Below, piece by piece: positions 1 to 9,400 of a stretch of DNA of 64,000 nt; the first letter of the stretch is position 1, and the number at the start of each line of letters is the position of its first letter. Position numbers and translations under genes: made by a program. The stretch covers positions 1-64,000 of the forward strand of contig JAKAFH010000001.1 of the NCBI GenBank assembly GCA_021818025.1, written 5' to 3'. The stretch comes from Actinomycetes bacterium (GTDB taxonomy: Bacteria; Actinomycetota; Acidimicrobiia; Acidimicrobiales; RAAP-2). Under the pieces are notes generated by a model. That model did not search any database and had not been told where the DNA came from. It saw only the letters and a program-made list of their open reading frames with translations.

Positions 1-167
1 GAGGCCGCGGCCAGCGCGCCGTTGGCCATGACGACTTGCAGGTAGCCCCCGTTGGGATGGTTCATCACCGTGTAGTAGCGCGACAACTCGACCGCGAACC
101 GTCCATGTCCGACGGGATCGACCGCCGCGGCGTCGCGCAGCGACGTCATCGAACCGGCTTCTTCCAT
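1..167 (-). CDS. Thioesterase-like (TesB/4HBT family) protein, N-terminal part, truncated by window edge
   Basis: Reverse-strand translation MEEAGSMTSLRDAAAVDPVGHGRFAVELSRYYTVMNHPNGGYLQVVMANGALAAA; NGGYL motif typical of TesB-like acyl-CoA thioesterases. Not in ORF track because it runs off the edge. Confidence 0.6.
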   Translation of the reverse strand, partial: MEEAGSMTSLRDAAAVDPVGHGRFAVELSRYYTVMNHPNGGYLQVVMANGALAAA

Positions 168-312
168 TGGCCAACCATAATGGCCCGCGCGCCCATCGCC
201 CTAAGATCAGACCTGAGAATTGAGGTTTGATGTCCACTGCCACCGACGACGTTTGCGCCCTGAAGGGCGGCGGTGCGGGGTGGTCGGCGGGTGGCGCACC
301 GACGACCATTTC

Positions 313-1893
313 ATGGTGGCGCCGATGACGTCAGCGGTCGCGGCCATGGCGCGCTGGATCGGCACCGGGCTGCGCGAGAGCGCCGCCATGGTCTGGATGA
401 CGTGGTGGCCGCTCGTGCTCGGCTTCACGCTGTCGGGAATGGTTCAGAGTTTCCTGCCCCGCGACGGGCTTCGCCGCCAACTCGGCGCGACCACGCCCGC
501 CACGGTCGCCCGGGCATCGCTGCTCGGGGTCATCTCGTCGTCGTGCAGCTACGCCGCGAGCGCAATGGCCCGCGCCCTGTTCGCCCGCGGGACGTCGTGG
601 ACCAACTCGCTGATCTTCATGGTCGCCTCGACGAACCTCGTCATCGAACTCGGCATCGTGCTCTATCTCCTGCTCGGATGGCAGTTCCTCGCCGCACAGC
701 TAGTCGGCGGGATCATCATGATCGTCGGGCTCGCGCTGCTCACGGGTCTGGTCTATAACCGCCGGACCCAAACCGAGCTGTACGAGCACGTCATCCAAGA
801 CGCTCCGCCACCCACCCAGCCCGCGACCACCACGTGGCGTGAACGGCTCGCCTCGCGACGGCACTACTCGCTGGCGGCGCGCTTCACCATTGGCGACTTC
901 ACGATGCTTCGCAAGGAGCTGCTCGCGGGATTCCTGATCGCCGGATTCTTGAGCGTGCACGTGCCCCAGGCGTGGTGGTCGCACATATTCCTCACCAACC
1001 ACGGCTGGATCACCGTCGTCGAGAACGCCGTCATCGCCCCGCTCATCGCGGTGATCTCCTTCGTCTGCTCGGTTGGAAACATCCCGCTGGCCGCGGCGCT
1101 CTGGACGCACGGCGTGGCCTTCGGCGGCGTGATCGCCTTCATCTTCGCCGATCTGGTCACCTTGCCCTTGCTCTTCATCTACCGCCGCTTCTACGGCGGC
1201 TCGATGGCCCTACGACTCTTTGGCCTCCTGTGGTTCGTGATGTCGGCGGGTGGTCTGGTGGTCGAGGCGCTCTTTCGCAGTGCCAACCTGATCCCGACGA
1301 CGAGGCACACGCCGGCGATGAGTGGGCACTTCCCTCTCGGGCCCACGCTGGCGGCGAACATCCTCGCGACGGCGGTCGTCGTCACCCTGTTGGTCCTGGC
1401 GCGGAATCGAGACGGCGACGCCCAGAGCGCTCGCGACCCGATCTGCGGCATGAACGTCGACGTGACCGCGCCAGTTGCGGTGCGAGAGCGAAACGGTCAG
1501 ACTTTTTACTTCTGTTCCATACGATGCGCCGAGCGGTTCGACCGCGGAGAGGAGTCCACCCCCATGCACGAAGACCTCAACGGAGACGCGATCGATCCGA
1601 TCTGCGAGATGCGCGTTGACTCGGCCACGGCGCTCAGCGCGGTGGGAGCGGACGGAGTGACGCACTACTTCTGCGGGCCGGGCTGTCGGCGGGCCTTCCT
1701 GGCGCTCGAGGCCACCCAAGCGTCGGCGCCGATGCACGGTGACGTCAACGGCGACGCGATCGACCCGATCTGCGAGATGCGCGTGAACTCGGCCACGGCC
1801 CTGAGTGCGGTGACCGCCGACGGCGAGACGCACTACTTCTGCGGCGAAGGCTGCCGGCGCACGTACCTCGCGTTGCACGGTTCGCCCCAGTGA
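313..1893 (+). CDS. DUF318/ArsP-like permease with three C-terminal YHS domains
   Basis: Multi-TM N-terminus with SSSCSYAASAMARALFARG motif of the DUF318 permease family; three DPIC.M...YFC...C YHS modules. Exact start uncertain (ORF open from 220). Confidence 0.8.
   Translation: MVAPMTSAVAAMARWIGTGLRESAAMVWMTWWPLVLGFTLSGMVQSFLPRDGLRRQLGATTPATVARASLLGVISSSCSYAASAMARALFARGTSWTNSLIFMVASTNLVIELGIVLYLLLGWQFLAAQLVGGIIMIVGLALLTGLVYNRRTQTELYEHVIQDAPPPTQPATTTWRERLASRRHYSLAARFTIGDFTMLRKELLAGFLIAGFLSVHVPQAWWSHIFLTNHGWITVVENAVIAPLIAVISFVCSVGNIPLAAALWTHGVAFGGVIAFIFADLVTLPLLFIYRRFYGGSMALRLFGLLWFVMSAGGLVVEALFRSANLIPTTRHTPAMSGHFPLGPTLAANILATAVVVTLLVLARNRDGDAQSARDPICGMNVDVTAPVAVRERNGQTFYFCSIRCAERFDRGEESTPMHEDLNGDAIDPICEMRVDSATALSAVGADGVTHYFCGPGCRRAFLALEATQASAPMHGDVNGDAIDPICEMRVNSATALSAVTADGETHYFCGEGCRRTYLALHGSPQ
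1564..1890 (+). repeat. In-frame 168-bp tandem duplication encoding YHS domains 2 and 3
   Basis: Units at 1564 and 1732: MHEDLNGDAIDPICEMRVDSATALSAV.. and MHGDVNGDAIDPICEMRVNSATALSAV.. Confidence 0.9.
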
Positions 1894-2318
1894 CCCATCG
1901 AGTCCGCCAGCGCACCACCGTGCGCAGCTACGGGATTCTCGTCGAGGACGAGCGCGTCGTGCTCGTTCGATCGAGCAACCCCCATCACGATCCGCCGCTG
2001 TGGTGGCTGCCCGGTGGCGGCATTGACTTTGGGGAGGCGCCCGAGGAGGCCCTGATTCGCGAGTTCGCCGAGGAGACGGGCCTGGACGTCAACCACCCGC
2101 AGCTGGTCGGGGTCACGAGCGACGAACGTCGTCGCGACAACGGCGAGCGCCTGCACACCGTGCGCATCCTCTACACGGTTCGCCTCACCGGTGGTTCGCT
2201 CCGTGACGAAGCCGACGGAACCACCGACCTCGCCCGGTGGTTCCGTCTCGCCGACCTCGGCGGCGTCAACCTCGCCGACTACGCCCGACGGGCACTGGAG
2301 CTCGTTCAGTCGAAGTAG
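1890..2318 (+). CDS. NUDIX hydrolase
   Basis: Nudix box GGGIDFGEAPEEALIREFAEETGL; overlaps upstream stop codon. Confidence 0.9.
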   Translation: MTHRVRQRTTVRSYGILVEDERVVLVRSSNPHHDPPLWWLPGGGIDFGEAPEEALIREFAEETGLDVNHPQLVGVTSDERRRDNGERLHTVRILYTVRLTGGSLRDEADGTTDLARWFRLADLGGVNLADYARRALELVQSK

Positions 2319-3979
2319 CGGGCGGGCATCTCGCGTTTGAGCAACTTGCCGGCGGGGTTGCGCGGTAGTGGCTCAGTGGTGAAGGCCACGCGAGTGGGGA
2401 TCTTGAAGGCCGCCAGCTTCGACGACAGGTGGTGGCGCAGTTCGTCCTCATTCAACGTCATGCCGACCTTGATGCGCACGACGCACGCTACCTCTTCGCC
2501 GAGCCGCTCGTTCGCCAGACCCATGACCGCGGCCTCGTAGACCTCGGGAATCTCGTAGATCGCCGACTCGACCTCGGCCGAGTACACGTTCTCCCCGCCC
2601 CGAAGGATCATGTCCTTCATTCGATCCTCTATGTACAAAAAGCCGTCCTCGTCCACGTGGCCGATGTCGCCGGTGCGCAGCCACCCGTCGGTGATCGCCG
2701 CCGCCGTAGCCTCGGGCTTGTTCCAGTAGCCGCGGATCACCATCGGGCCCTTCAGCCAGATCTCGCCGCGCTCGCCCACGGGGACCTCGCCGCCGTCGAG
2801 GTCGCGAATCGACGCGTCCAGGACGATCGTCCGGGCTCGACCGGTCGACGTGGGGTGGCTCACGTAGTCGTCGCCGTAGTTGCCCGGTCCGTAGGCGTTG
2901 GTCTCGGTCATGCCGTAGCCGAGCGAAGGGCGCCCCTTCGCGAAGCTGCGCTCCACGCGGCTCACCAGGGCCGGTGGCGCCGGCGCCCCGCCACCGCCGA
3001 CGAGGGTGAGCGAACTCGTGTCGTACTCGTCGAAGTGGGGGTCTTCCATCAAGTCCCAGCTCTGGGTCGGCACGCCGACGAAACTGGTCACCCGGTGCCG
3101 CTCGATCAGTTCCAGCGCCCGCTCGGGGGCCCACCGATACATCATCACGAGCTTGAAGTGCCACGCGACGCACGACATCATGACCGGGATGCAGCCCGTC
3201 ACGTGAAAGAGCGGTACGACGAGGATGAAGCACGGCGGCTGCCCGGACCCCGTGCCCGGGTCACGGCGCTTGTCGATGATCGCCGAGTTGGCGGCGAAGG
3301 CCATGATCGACTGGCTTACGGCTCGGTGCGTGGAGACCGCTCCCTTGGGCATGCCCGTCGTGCCCGAGGTGTACAGGATGGTGGCGTCCAGATCGGGCAC
3401 CAGCGTCACCTCGGGCATCGACACGCCCCGCACGACGAGGTCCGCCCAACGCTCGACACCCGGCCCGAACGACGTCGACTCGTCGAGGCGCGCCCCGAGG
3501 ATCGGCACTCCCGCGCGCTGGCACGGCCCCGCCGCCCGGGACACGCGCTCGGAGTCGGCAATCAGTACCGAGAGACCCGCGTCGTTGATCGCGTAGTCCA
3601 ACTCGTCCTCGGTCCACCACGCGTTCAGTGACACCGAGACGGCTCCGATAGACACGATGGCCCCGAAAGCGATCGTCCACTCGGGCAGGTTGCGCATGGC
3701 GATGCCCACTCGATCCCCGACCGCGACGCCATAGTGCTGCACGAGGACGCTGGCGAGCGCGTCGATTTCGTCCTTCACGTCATTGAAGGTCCACTCCTCG
3801 TCTTCGTAAACGATGAACGTTCGATCGTCGCCGCGGAGCTGATCGAAGTAGACGCGGAGCGTCGGCGGCGCATTCTTGAACACCCGGTTGGTCACGCCGT
3901 CGACGGTCTCCTCGACCGTCTCGAAGGGTTGCCCCGGGCCCGACACCGTCGCGATTGCCTCGGCCATGCTCAGACCCAC
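2306..3979 (-). CDS. AMP-dependent acyl-CoA synthetase/ligase
   Basis: ILYTSGTTGMPKGAV, GYGMTETNAYGPGNYG, GWLRTGDIGHVDEDGFLYIEDRMKDMILRGGENVYSAEVE motifs. Confidence 0.92.
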   Translation of the reverse strand: MGLSMAEAIATVSGPGQPFETVEETVDGVTNRVFKNAPPTLRVYFDQLRGDDRTFIVYEDEEWTFNDVKDEIDALASVLVQHYGVAVGDRVGIAMRNLPEWTIAFGAIVSIGAVSVSLNAWWTEDELDYAINDAGLSVLIADSERVSRAAGPCQRAGVPILGARLDESTSFGPGVERWADLVVRGVSMPEVTLVPDLDATILYTSGTTGMPKGAVSTHRAVSQSIMAFAANSAIIDKRRDPGTGSGQPPCFILVVPLFHVTGCIPVMMSCVAWHFKLVMMYRWAPERALELIERHRVTSFVGVPTQSWDLMEDPHFDEYDTSSLTLVGGGGAPAPPALVSRVERSFAKGRPSLGYGMTETNAYGPGNYGDDYVSHPTSTGRARTIVLDASIRDLDGGEVPVGERGEIWLKGPMVIRGYWNKPEATAAAITDGWLRTGDIGHVDEDGFLYIEDRMKDMILRGGENVYSAEVESAIYEIPEVYEAAVMGLANERLGEEVACVVRIKVGMTLNEDELRHHLSSKLAAFKIPTRVAFTTEPLPRNPAGKLLKREMPARYFD

Positions 3980-4093
3980 GCGTCTCCCCCTTTTGGTTCA
4001 GTTTTTCCGATTCTAGGCATCCGCACCTGAGCGGCCCAGTTGCTAGAACTATCCCATGACCACCGCCAGCCTCCTTGAGCTAGCCGCCTACCG

Positions 4094-4366
4094 GTGCGTC
4101 TGACGGTTCACGTCCACCCTGGGTCGCGGCGCATCGCGGTGGGTGGCGACTACGACGGGGCACTGGTCGTGCGAGTGCGCGCGCGGGCGATCGACGGTGC
4201 CGCCACCGAGGAGGCACTCAGCGCCGTCGCCGACGCCTTCGGCCAGTCCCGCTCCACGGTCGAACTCGTCCACGGTCAACGTTCGCGGACCAAGATCTTC
4301 GAAGTGTGTGGGGACGAGTCCGCCTTGCTCGAGCGTCTGGCGAAGCTACTCGCCCGGGATCGGTAG
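4094..4366 (+). CDS. DUF167 (UPF0235) family protein
   Basis: VHPGSRR...AIDGAATEEAL...G.SRSTVELVHGQRSRTKIFEV pattern. Confidence 0.75.
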   Translation: MRLTVHVHPGSRRIAVGGDYDGALVVRVRARAIDGAATEEALSAVADAFGQSRSTVELVHGQRSRTKIFEVCGDESALLERLAKLLARDR

Positions 4367-4387
4367 GTTTGAGTCAAAAGGAGTGCC

Positions 4388-4687
4388 ATGCTCGCCGCCA
4401 ACTTTCCACTGTGGGACCTCTTCCTCACGACCCTGTGGGTCGCGCTCTTCGCCTTTTGGCTCCTGCTCGTCTTTCACGTACTGGCCGACATCATGCGAAG
4501 TCACGATCTCAGCGGCCCCCAGAAGGCCGGCTGGGTCATCGGCATCCTCGTGCTCCCGTTGCTCGGCACGCTGTTCTACCTCGTCGTTCGCGGTAGTTCG
4601 ATGCACGAGCGCGATCGGCGAACCGTCCAGACCCAGCAAGCCGCCTTCGAGGAGTACATCAGGCGAGTGGCCAACTCCAAAGAGTGA
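4388..4687 (+). CDS. Small membrane protein, PLDc_N-like
   Basis: Two TM segments with P..K..W...ILVLPLLGTLFYLVVRG pattern; RBS aaaggag upstream. Confidence 0.65.
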   Translation: MLAANFPLWDLFLTTLWVALFAFWLLLVFHVLADIMRSHDLSGPQKAGWVIGILVLPLLGTLFYLVVRGSSMHERDRRTVQTQQAAFEEYIRRVANSKE

Positions 4688-5608
4688 TCAGGCGAGCGCC
4701 GGACGACTCGCCTTGTCGGCCAGACGCTCGACCGTGGCGCTCAACTTGCTGACGACCGCGGTCAAATCAATGCGCGCCCGCTCGGCGTCAGGCGAGAGGT
4801 CCTCAAAGTGTCCGATGTCCCAGAGCGCGAGCACCGGATCGAGAACGTCTCGCGCGAACTGGGTGATGCCGTAGATCCCCTCTTTGGCGATACGGACCGC
4901 ATGGCGGGTGAAACTCGGAATTCCCGTGCCTGGCATCGCGAACGCGCTCACTTGTTTCGCGGCCGCCACCATCATCAGCGAGGGGTCGATGGCGAAACCG
5001 GCGATCGTCAGGTCACGGTAGAAGAGGTAGTGCTTGGTCTCGTCTCCGGCGACGAGTCCCAAAAGATTTCGCCCGATCTTGTCTTCCTTGGGCAGGTGCG
5101 CGGCGGTGTTGCGGTGCGCGACCTGCGTGGCGCGCTCCTGGAGTGCGACGTAGCAGATGAGGTCGGCGAAGCTTTCCGGCGACGGCACCATGGCACGAAA
5201 CATCTGCACGCGACGCCCGTCCTCCAGCAGCACCGGATCGATGCAGCGACTGACGTGGACCCAGTCGCGCATCACCATTGCGTGTCGGTTCTCCTCCATC
5301 GTCCACTGGTGGTTCCAGTCGGCGATCGGGTGCGTCGGCGAAGAGAGTCGCGCCAGGGTATTCGTGTAGTAGGGCAGGTTGTCCTCAGTCAGCAAGTTCA
5401 CGTAGATCGAGCTGCGCACGCCGTCAGGCAACGGATAGTCGGTGGGCGCCCACGGACGCACCGAAAACGGCGTGCCCGATCCCCAGTCGATTTGCTCGTG
5501 GGGGTACCACAGACGAGGCGCCTCGAGGTGCCGGTTGAGCAGTCGCTCAACGTCAGGGGCAAGTTGCTCAAGCAGGCCCGTCGAGCGGGACGACCGCCGT
5601 GTAACCAT
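4688..5608 (-). CDS. Acyl-ACP desaturase-like (ferritin-like FA_desaturase_2) protein
   Basis: WTMEENRHAMVMRDWV and GDETKHYLFYRDL (EENRH / DE.KH) di-iron motifs; start at 5608 (MVTRRSSRSTG). Confidence 0.85.
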   Translation of the reverse strand: MVTRRSSRSTGLLEQLAPDVERLLNRHLEAPRLWYPHEQIDWGSGTPFSVRPWAPTDYPLPDGVRSSIYVNLLTEDNLPYYTNTLARLSSPTHPIADWNHQWTMEENRHAMVMRDWVHVSRCIDPVLLEDGRRVQMFRAMVPSPESFADLICYVALQERATQVAHRNTAAHLPKEDKIGRNLLGLVAGDETKHYLFYRDLTIAGFAIDPSLMMVAAAKQVSAFAMPGTGIPSFTRHAVRIAKEGIYGITQFARDVLDPVLALWDIGHFEDLSPDAERARIDLTAVVSKLSATVERLADKASRPALA

Positions 5609-5725
5609 TGTTCCCCTTTGCGACCACGACCTGGTGGTCGACGGCCCCATCGTATCGCGCAGCACCGTGAATTCCGTCACAAACCCTGTATTGCGCCGCA
5701 TCAGGTGCGTTAACCTCGTCACCCC

Positions 5726-6985
5726 GTGAACTTCTTCGATACCCTCATGCCCAAAGCGTTTCGCGCCACGCTGACGACCCCAATGCGGGTCTTCTACGCC
5801 TGCACGTTCTTGAGCGCCCTCGGGCTGGGGCTCACCCTCTCCTTCTACGTGGTCTACCTCCACAACGTGCGCCATTTCTCTGCGGCATTCGCAACACTGC
5901 TGCTCGCCGCCGCCGCCGTAGCGGGCCTCGTTTCGGGCCCGCTCTGGGGCACGTTGGTCGACCGATTCGGACCGTTCCGCGTTTCCATCGCGGGTTACGG
6001 GGCGACCGGCTTGGCACTCGTCGCCTGGGCCTTCGTGACCACGCGCTTGAGCGCCGCGATCGTCGCCATCGTGCTCGCGGTCGTCGGGGGCGCCTCGTGG
6101 GGCCCGAACACGACGCTCCTCGCGCGCTTGGTCGGTGAGGAGCACCGTCAGCGGGCCTTCGGCTTTAACTTCATGCTGCTCAATTTGGGCATCGGCTTCG
6201 GCGGCCTGATCTCGGCCGCCATCGTCAACCTCAACCACCCCGCCACCTTCAGCGTGCTCTACCTCTGCAATGCCGCCGGCATGTTCGCCGCCGGACTCTT
6301 GTACCTGACGCTGCGCTCGTACGGCGGCCCGGTTCGGATTGCCCACGACGACCCGGCGCGTGAGTCTGACGGCTGGCGCACCGTGCTGGCCGATCGGCGA
6401 CTCGTGCAGTACTTGCTCGCCAGTCTCGTCCTCATGATCGGCGGTTACGGGTCCCAAGAGGCCGGGTACAGCCTCTTCGTGGTCAACAACCTTCGCCTGA
6501 GCGTGCACGACATTGGGGTCATCTTCTTCTTCAACACCACGACGATCGTGCTCGCCCAGCTCTGGACGCTCAATCGGATCGAAGGCCGGAGTCGCACGAG
6601 GGTCCTGGCGGTGGTCGGCGCACTCTGGTGCTTCTTCTGGCTCGTGCTCGCTGCCGCCCTGGCCATGCCGCCGGTGGTCGCCTTCTTCGCCTTGTGCGCA
6701 TCGATGGTCGTCTTCGCCTTTGGCGAAACGATGCTCCAGCCGGTCGGCTCGGCGCTCGTCAACGAGATAGCGCCGGAACACCTACGTGGCCGCTACAACG
6801 CGGCGTCGGGGGCGACGTGGTCGGTGTCGGGAACGGTCGCCCCGCTGATCGCGACGGTCTACTTTGGCAGTGGCGGCGGCAACTGGTGGCCACTGTCGAT
6901 CGGGATCCTCGCGCTCGTCGGCTCGGCGCTCATGCTGAAACTTCGCCGCTCGCTCTCGCTCGCCGAGGACGGGCGTACGGCCTAG
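5726..6985 (+). CDS. MFS transporter
   Basis: 12-TM-like hydrophobicity, GPLWGTLVDRFGPFRVSIAGY MFS signature. Confidence 0.88.
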   Translation: MNFFDTLMPKAFRATLTTPMRVFYACTFLSALGLGLTLSFYVVYLHNVRHFSAAFATLLLAAAAVAGLVSGPLWGTLVDRFGPFRVSIAGYGATGLALVAWAFVTTRLSAAIVAIVLAVVGGASWGPNTTLLARLVGEEHRQRAFGFNFMLLNLGIGFGGLISAAIVNLNHPATFSVLYLCNAAGMFAAGLLYLTLRSYGGPVRIAHDDPARESDGWRTVLADRRLVQYLLASLVLMIGGYGSQEAGYSLFVVNNLRLSVHDIGVIFFFNTTTIVLAQLWTLNRIEGRSRTRVLAVVGALWCFFWLVLAAALAMPPVVAFFALCASMVVFAFGETMLQPVGSALVNEIAPEHLRGRYNAASGATWSVSGTVAPLIATVYFGSGGGNWWPLSIGILALVGSALMLKLRRSLSLAEDGRTA

Positions 6986-7339
6986 TCAGAAGACGAGCAC
7001 GCGCTCGGCGGCGACCGTGAGGTTCCCGAGCTCGTCCATCGAACTGCGCGATACGCCCTCGAGCAGTTCGGCCTCGGCGATACCCCTCGTGTCGATGCAG
7101 GTGCCGCACACGAGTACCCGGCCGCCCTTCGTGAGTAGGCCCTTCAGCATCCGCTCGATGTTGTAGTACCCGTCGGGGGTGCGCTGGCCAGTCTTCGCAC
7201 CGAGCGTCGCGTCGCCCATGAGGAATACGGTCAGATCGACGTCGTCGTGGTTGCGCGTCAAGTTCATGGCGAGCCGCAGCCCGTTGTACGTGCGCTCGTT
7301 TCCGTAGGGTGGGTCATTCACGATCATCAACACGCGCAC
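6986..7339 (-). CDS. DsrE/F family protein
   Basis: MRVLMIVNDPPYGNERTYNGLRLAMNL...VCGTCIDTRG; small sulfur-relay-like fold. Confidence 0.75.
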   Translation of the reverse strand: MRVLMIVNDPPYGNERTYNGLRLAMNLTRNHDDVDLTVFLMGDATLGAKTGQRTPDGYYNIERMLKGLLTKGGRVLVCGTCIDTRGIAEAELLEGVSRSSMDELGNLTVAAERVLVF

Positions 7340-7356
7340 AGCGGCTCCTTTGTGGT

Positions 7357-8373
7357 TTAGGAAATCTGCAACCCGAGGCCCTGGGCAATAGTACGGCGCG
7401 CACCATCGGCCATTGCTGAGGGCGCGTAGATGCCGAAGCGGTCAACGATGTCGCCAAATCGCGCCCGAAGTGCGGCTGCGACGTCCGGCGGCGCCGCGAC
7501 GATGGCGATCGCGTCGAGCGCCTCGTCGGGGATTAGGTCGCCCATGGCGGCCCACTCGCCCCGCCGCGCGAGCTGGGCGAGCTCGGGCTGCAGTCCCGCC
7601 CATCCATGCTGGTCGAGGACTCCGCGATAGGCAGGCGTGGACGCGTAGAAGGCGATCTGTGCTCGCACGGCGGCCTCAGCGTTGCGCTGCGCGGCGTCGT
7701 CCTCACCACTCGCGATCAGTCCCGAGAGCGAGATCTGGAAGTCCTCGCGAGTTCGCGTCGAACGCGACAGCCCTCGCTCGAGTGCCGGCAGCGTTACCTC
7801 ACGCAGGTAGCGTTCCGTCGTGAACGGGTGCACCAGCAGCCCGTCGGCCACCTCACCAGCCACTTCGGTCATCAACTCGCCCACCGCCGCGACGAAGATC
7901 TTGGGCGCGCCGAAGTCGTGCGGCGCCGGACTGAAGAACGGCGTCATGAGCGTGTGTCGGTAGTACTCCCCACGAAAGTTGAGTGGCGTGCCCTCATTCC
8001 ACGATGACCAGATCGCGCGCATCGCCAGCACGTATTCGCGCATTCGTGGCGCGGGGTGCGACCACGGCATCGAGTAGCGCTTCTCGATGTGCGGCTTGAT
8101 CTGGCTGCCCAAGCCGAGCAGGAGTCGTCCCCGGGACAGTCGCTGGACGTCGTTGGCCATCGTCGCGGTGATCATGGGACTTCGTCCGAAGGCGACGACG
8201 ATGCCGGTGCCGAGCTCGACCCGTGTGGTAGCGGTCGCCGCACCGGCGAGGATGAGCAGCGGATCGTGGCCGATCTCGGCCGCCCACAGACCCGCGTACC
8301 CCTCGGCTTCGGCCTTCGTGGCGGTTGCGTAGGTGCCGTCGGGGTCGAAATTGAGGTCGGTGTCGAGCCGCAC
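7357..8373 (-). CDS. LLM-class (F420-dependent-like) oxidoreductase
   Basis: GLWAAEIGHDPLLILAGAATATTRVELGTGIVVAFGRSPMITA...RLLLGLGSQIKPHIEKR; GTG start at 8373 preceded by TACAGT. Confidence 0.82.
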   Translation of the reverse strand: MRLDTDLNFDPDGTYATATKAEAEGYAGLWAAEIGHDPLLILAGAATATTRVELGTGIVVAFGRSPMITATMANDVQRLSRGRLLLGLGSQIKPHIEKRYSMPWSHPAPRMREYVLAMRAIWSSWNEGTPLNFRGEYYRHTLMTPFFSPAPHDFGAPKIFVAAVGELMTEVAGEVADGLLVHPFTTERYLREVTLPALERGLSRSTRTREDFQISLSGLIASGEDDAAQRNAEAAVRAQIAFYASTPAYRGVLDQHGWAGLQPELAQLARRGEWAAMGDLIPDEALDAIAIVAAPPDVAAALRARFGDIVDRFGIYAPSAMADGARRTIAQGLGLQIS

Positions 8374-8479
8374 GACTCGACTGTAGTCATGCCCCGCTGC
8401 GCTGACTGGACCATCGAGAGCGCGGCATCTCCGCCGGCGGCTCGCCCAACTACTACCGTCGTACCGAGAGGGGGACGGT

Positions 8480-9400
8480 ATGACTACCGAGGCCGACGGG
8501 GTCCTCGATGAGTTCGATCGCGAACGTCGGGCGCTCGGGCTCTCCATGGCCTACGGGCTCGTCCTGGCGGCGATCGGCATCGCCATCGGCGTCATCACGG
8601 GATCCCAGATCATCCTGTTCGACGGCTTCTACACGTTCCTCGGTATCGGACTCTCGTGGATGGCCATTCGGGTCTCGATCCTGGTCGCCAGCGGACCGAC
8701 GTCGCGCTACCCCTTTGGTCGAGAGGCACTCGTCCCACTGATCATCGGTGTCGAGGCAGTCGCCCTGCTCGCGACGTGTGCGTACGCCTCGTTCAACGCC
8801 GTGCTCTCGATCATCCACGGTGGCGACACCCTCACCTCGGGCTGGGGCGTCGGCTACGCCGTCGTCTCGCTGATCGTGCCCACCGGCGTGTGGTGGTGGC
8901 TGCGCCGCCTGGCCAGCGACTCCGAGCTCGTGCGCGCCGAGGCCGCGCAGTGGCTCACCGGCGGTGTCCTCGGTTCGGCGATGATCATCGCCTACATCAG
9001 CGCCCACATCTTGACCGGCACGTCGGCGGCGCCCGCGGCGCACTACCTTGACCCATCCCTCGTGATTCTCGCGTGCCTCGTCTTCGTGGCTCCGCCGCTG
9101 CGGATGATCCACACCACGTTCATCGAACTGGTCGAGGGGAGTCCCGACAAGGAACTTCGCGGGCCAGCGAGCGATGCCGTCGACGAAGTGGTCACGCAGT
9201 TTGGACTCGGCGATCATCACTTGCGCATGACCAAAATCGGCCGCAAGTTCTACGTCGAGCTTGAGTTCATCGTGCCGCCGGCGTGGACCGCCGGCCAGTC
9301 GGATCTCGTGCGCAACGCGCTGTTCGCCAAGCTCGACCAGCTCCCCCACGACATCTGGCTGACCGTCGAGTTCACGGCGCAGCGTTCGACCTGGGCCTAG
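8480..9400 (+). CDS. Cation efflux (CDF) family transporter
   Basis: LFDGFYTFLGIGLSWMAIRVS, RYPFGREALVPL; multi-TM plus C-terminal cytosolic domain. Confidence 0.8.
   Translation: MTTEADGVLDEFDRERRALGLSMAYGLVLAAIGIAIGVITGSQIILFDGFYTFLGIGLSWMAIRVSILVASGPTSRYPFGREALVPLIIGVEAVALLATCAYASFNAVLSIIHGGDTLTSGWGVGYAVVSLIVPTGVWWWLRRLASDSELVRAEAAQWLTGGVLGSAMIIAYISAHILTGTSAAPAAHYLDPSLVILACLVFVAPPLRMIHTTFIELVEGSPDKELRGPASDAVDEVVTQFGLGDHHLRMTKIGRKFYVELEFIVPPAWTAGQSDLVRNALFAKLDQLPHDIWLTVEFTAQRSTWA

Noticed and set aside
5609-6781. N-terminal extension of the minus ORF 4688-6781 (697 aa)
   Set aside because: Extension is antisense to an MFS gene and low complexity; the real desaturase-like start is at 5608.
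8455-8479. ACCGTC/GACGGT inverted repeat before the CDF transporter gene (metal riboswitch or operator?)
   Set aside because: Short 6-bp arms overlapping the RBS region with a 13-nt loop; not strong enough to call.
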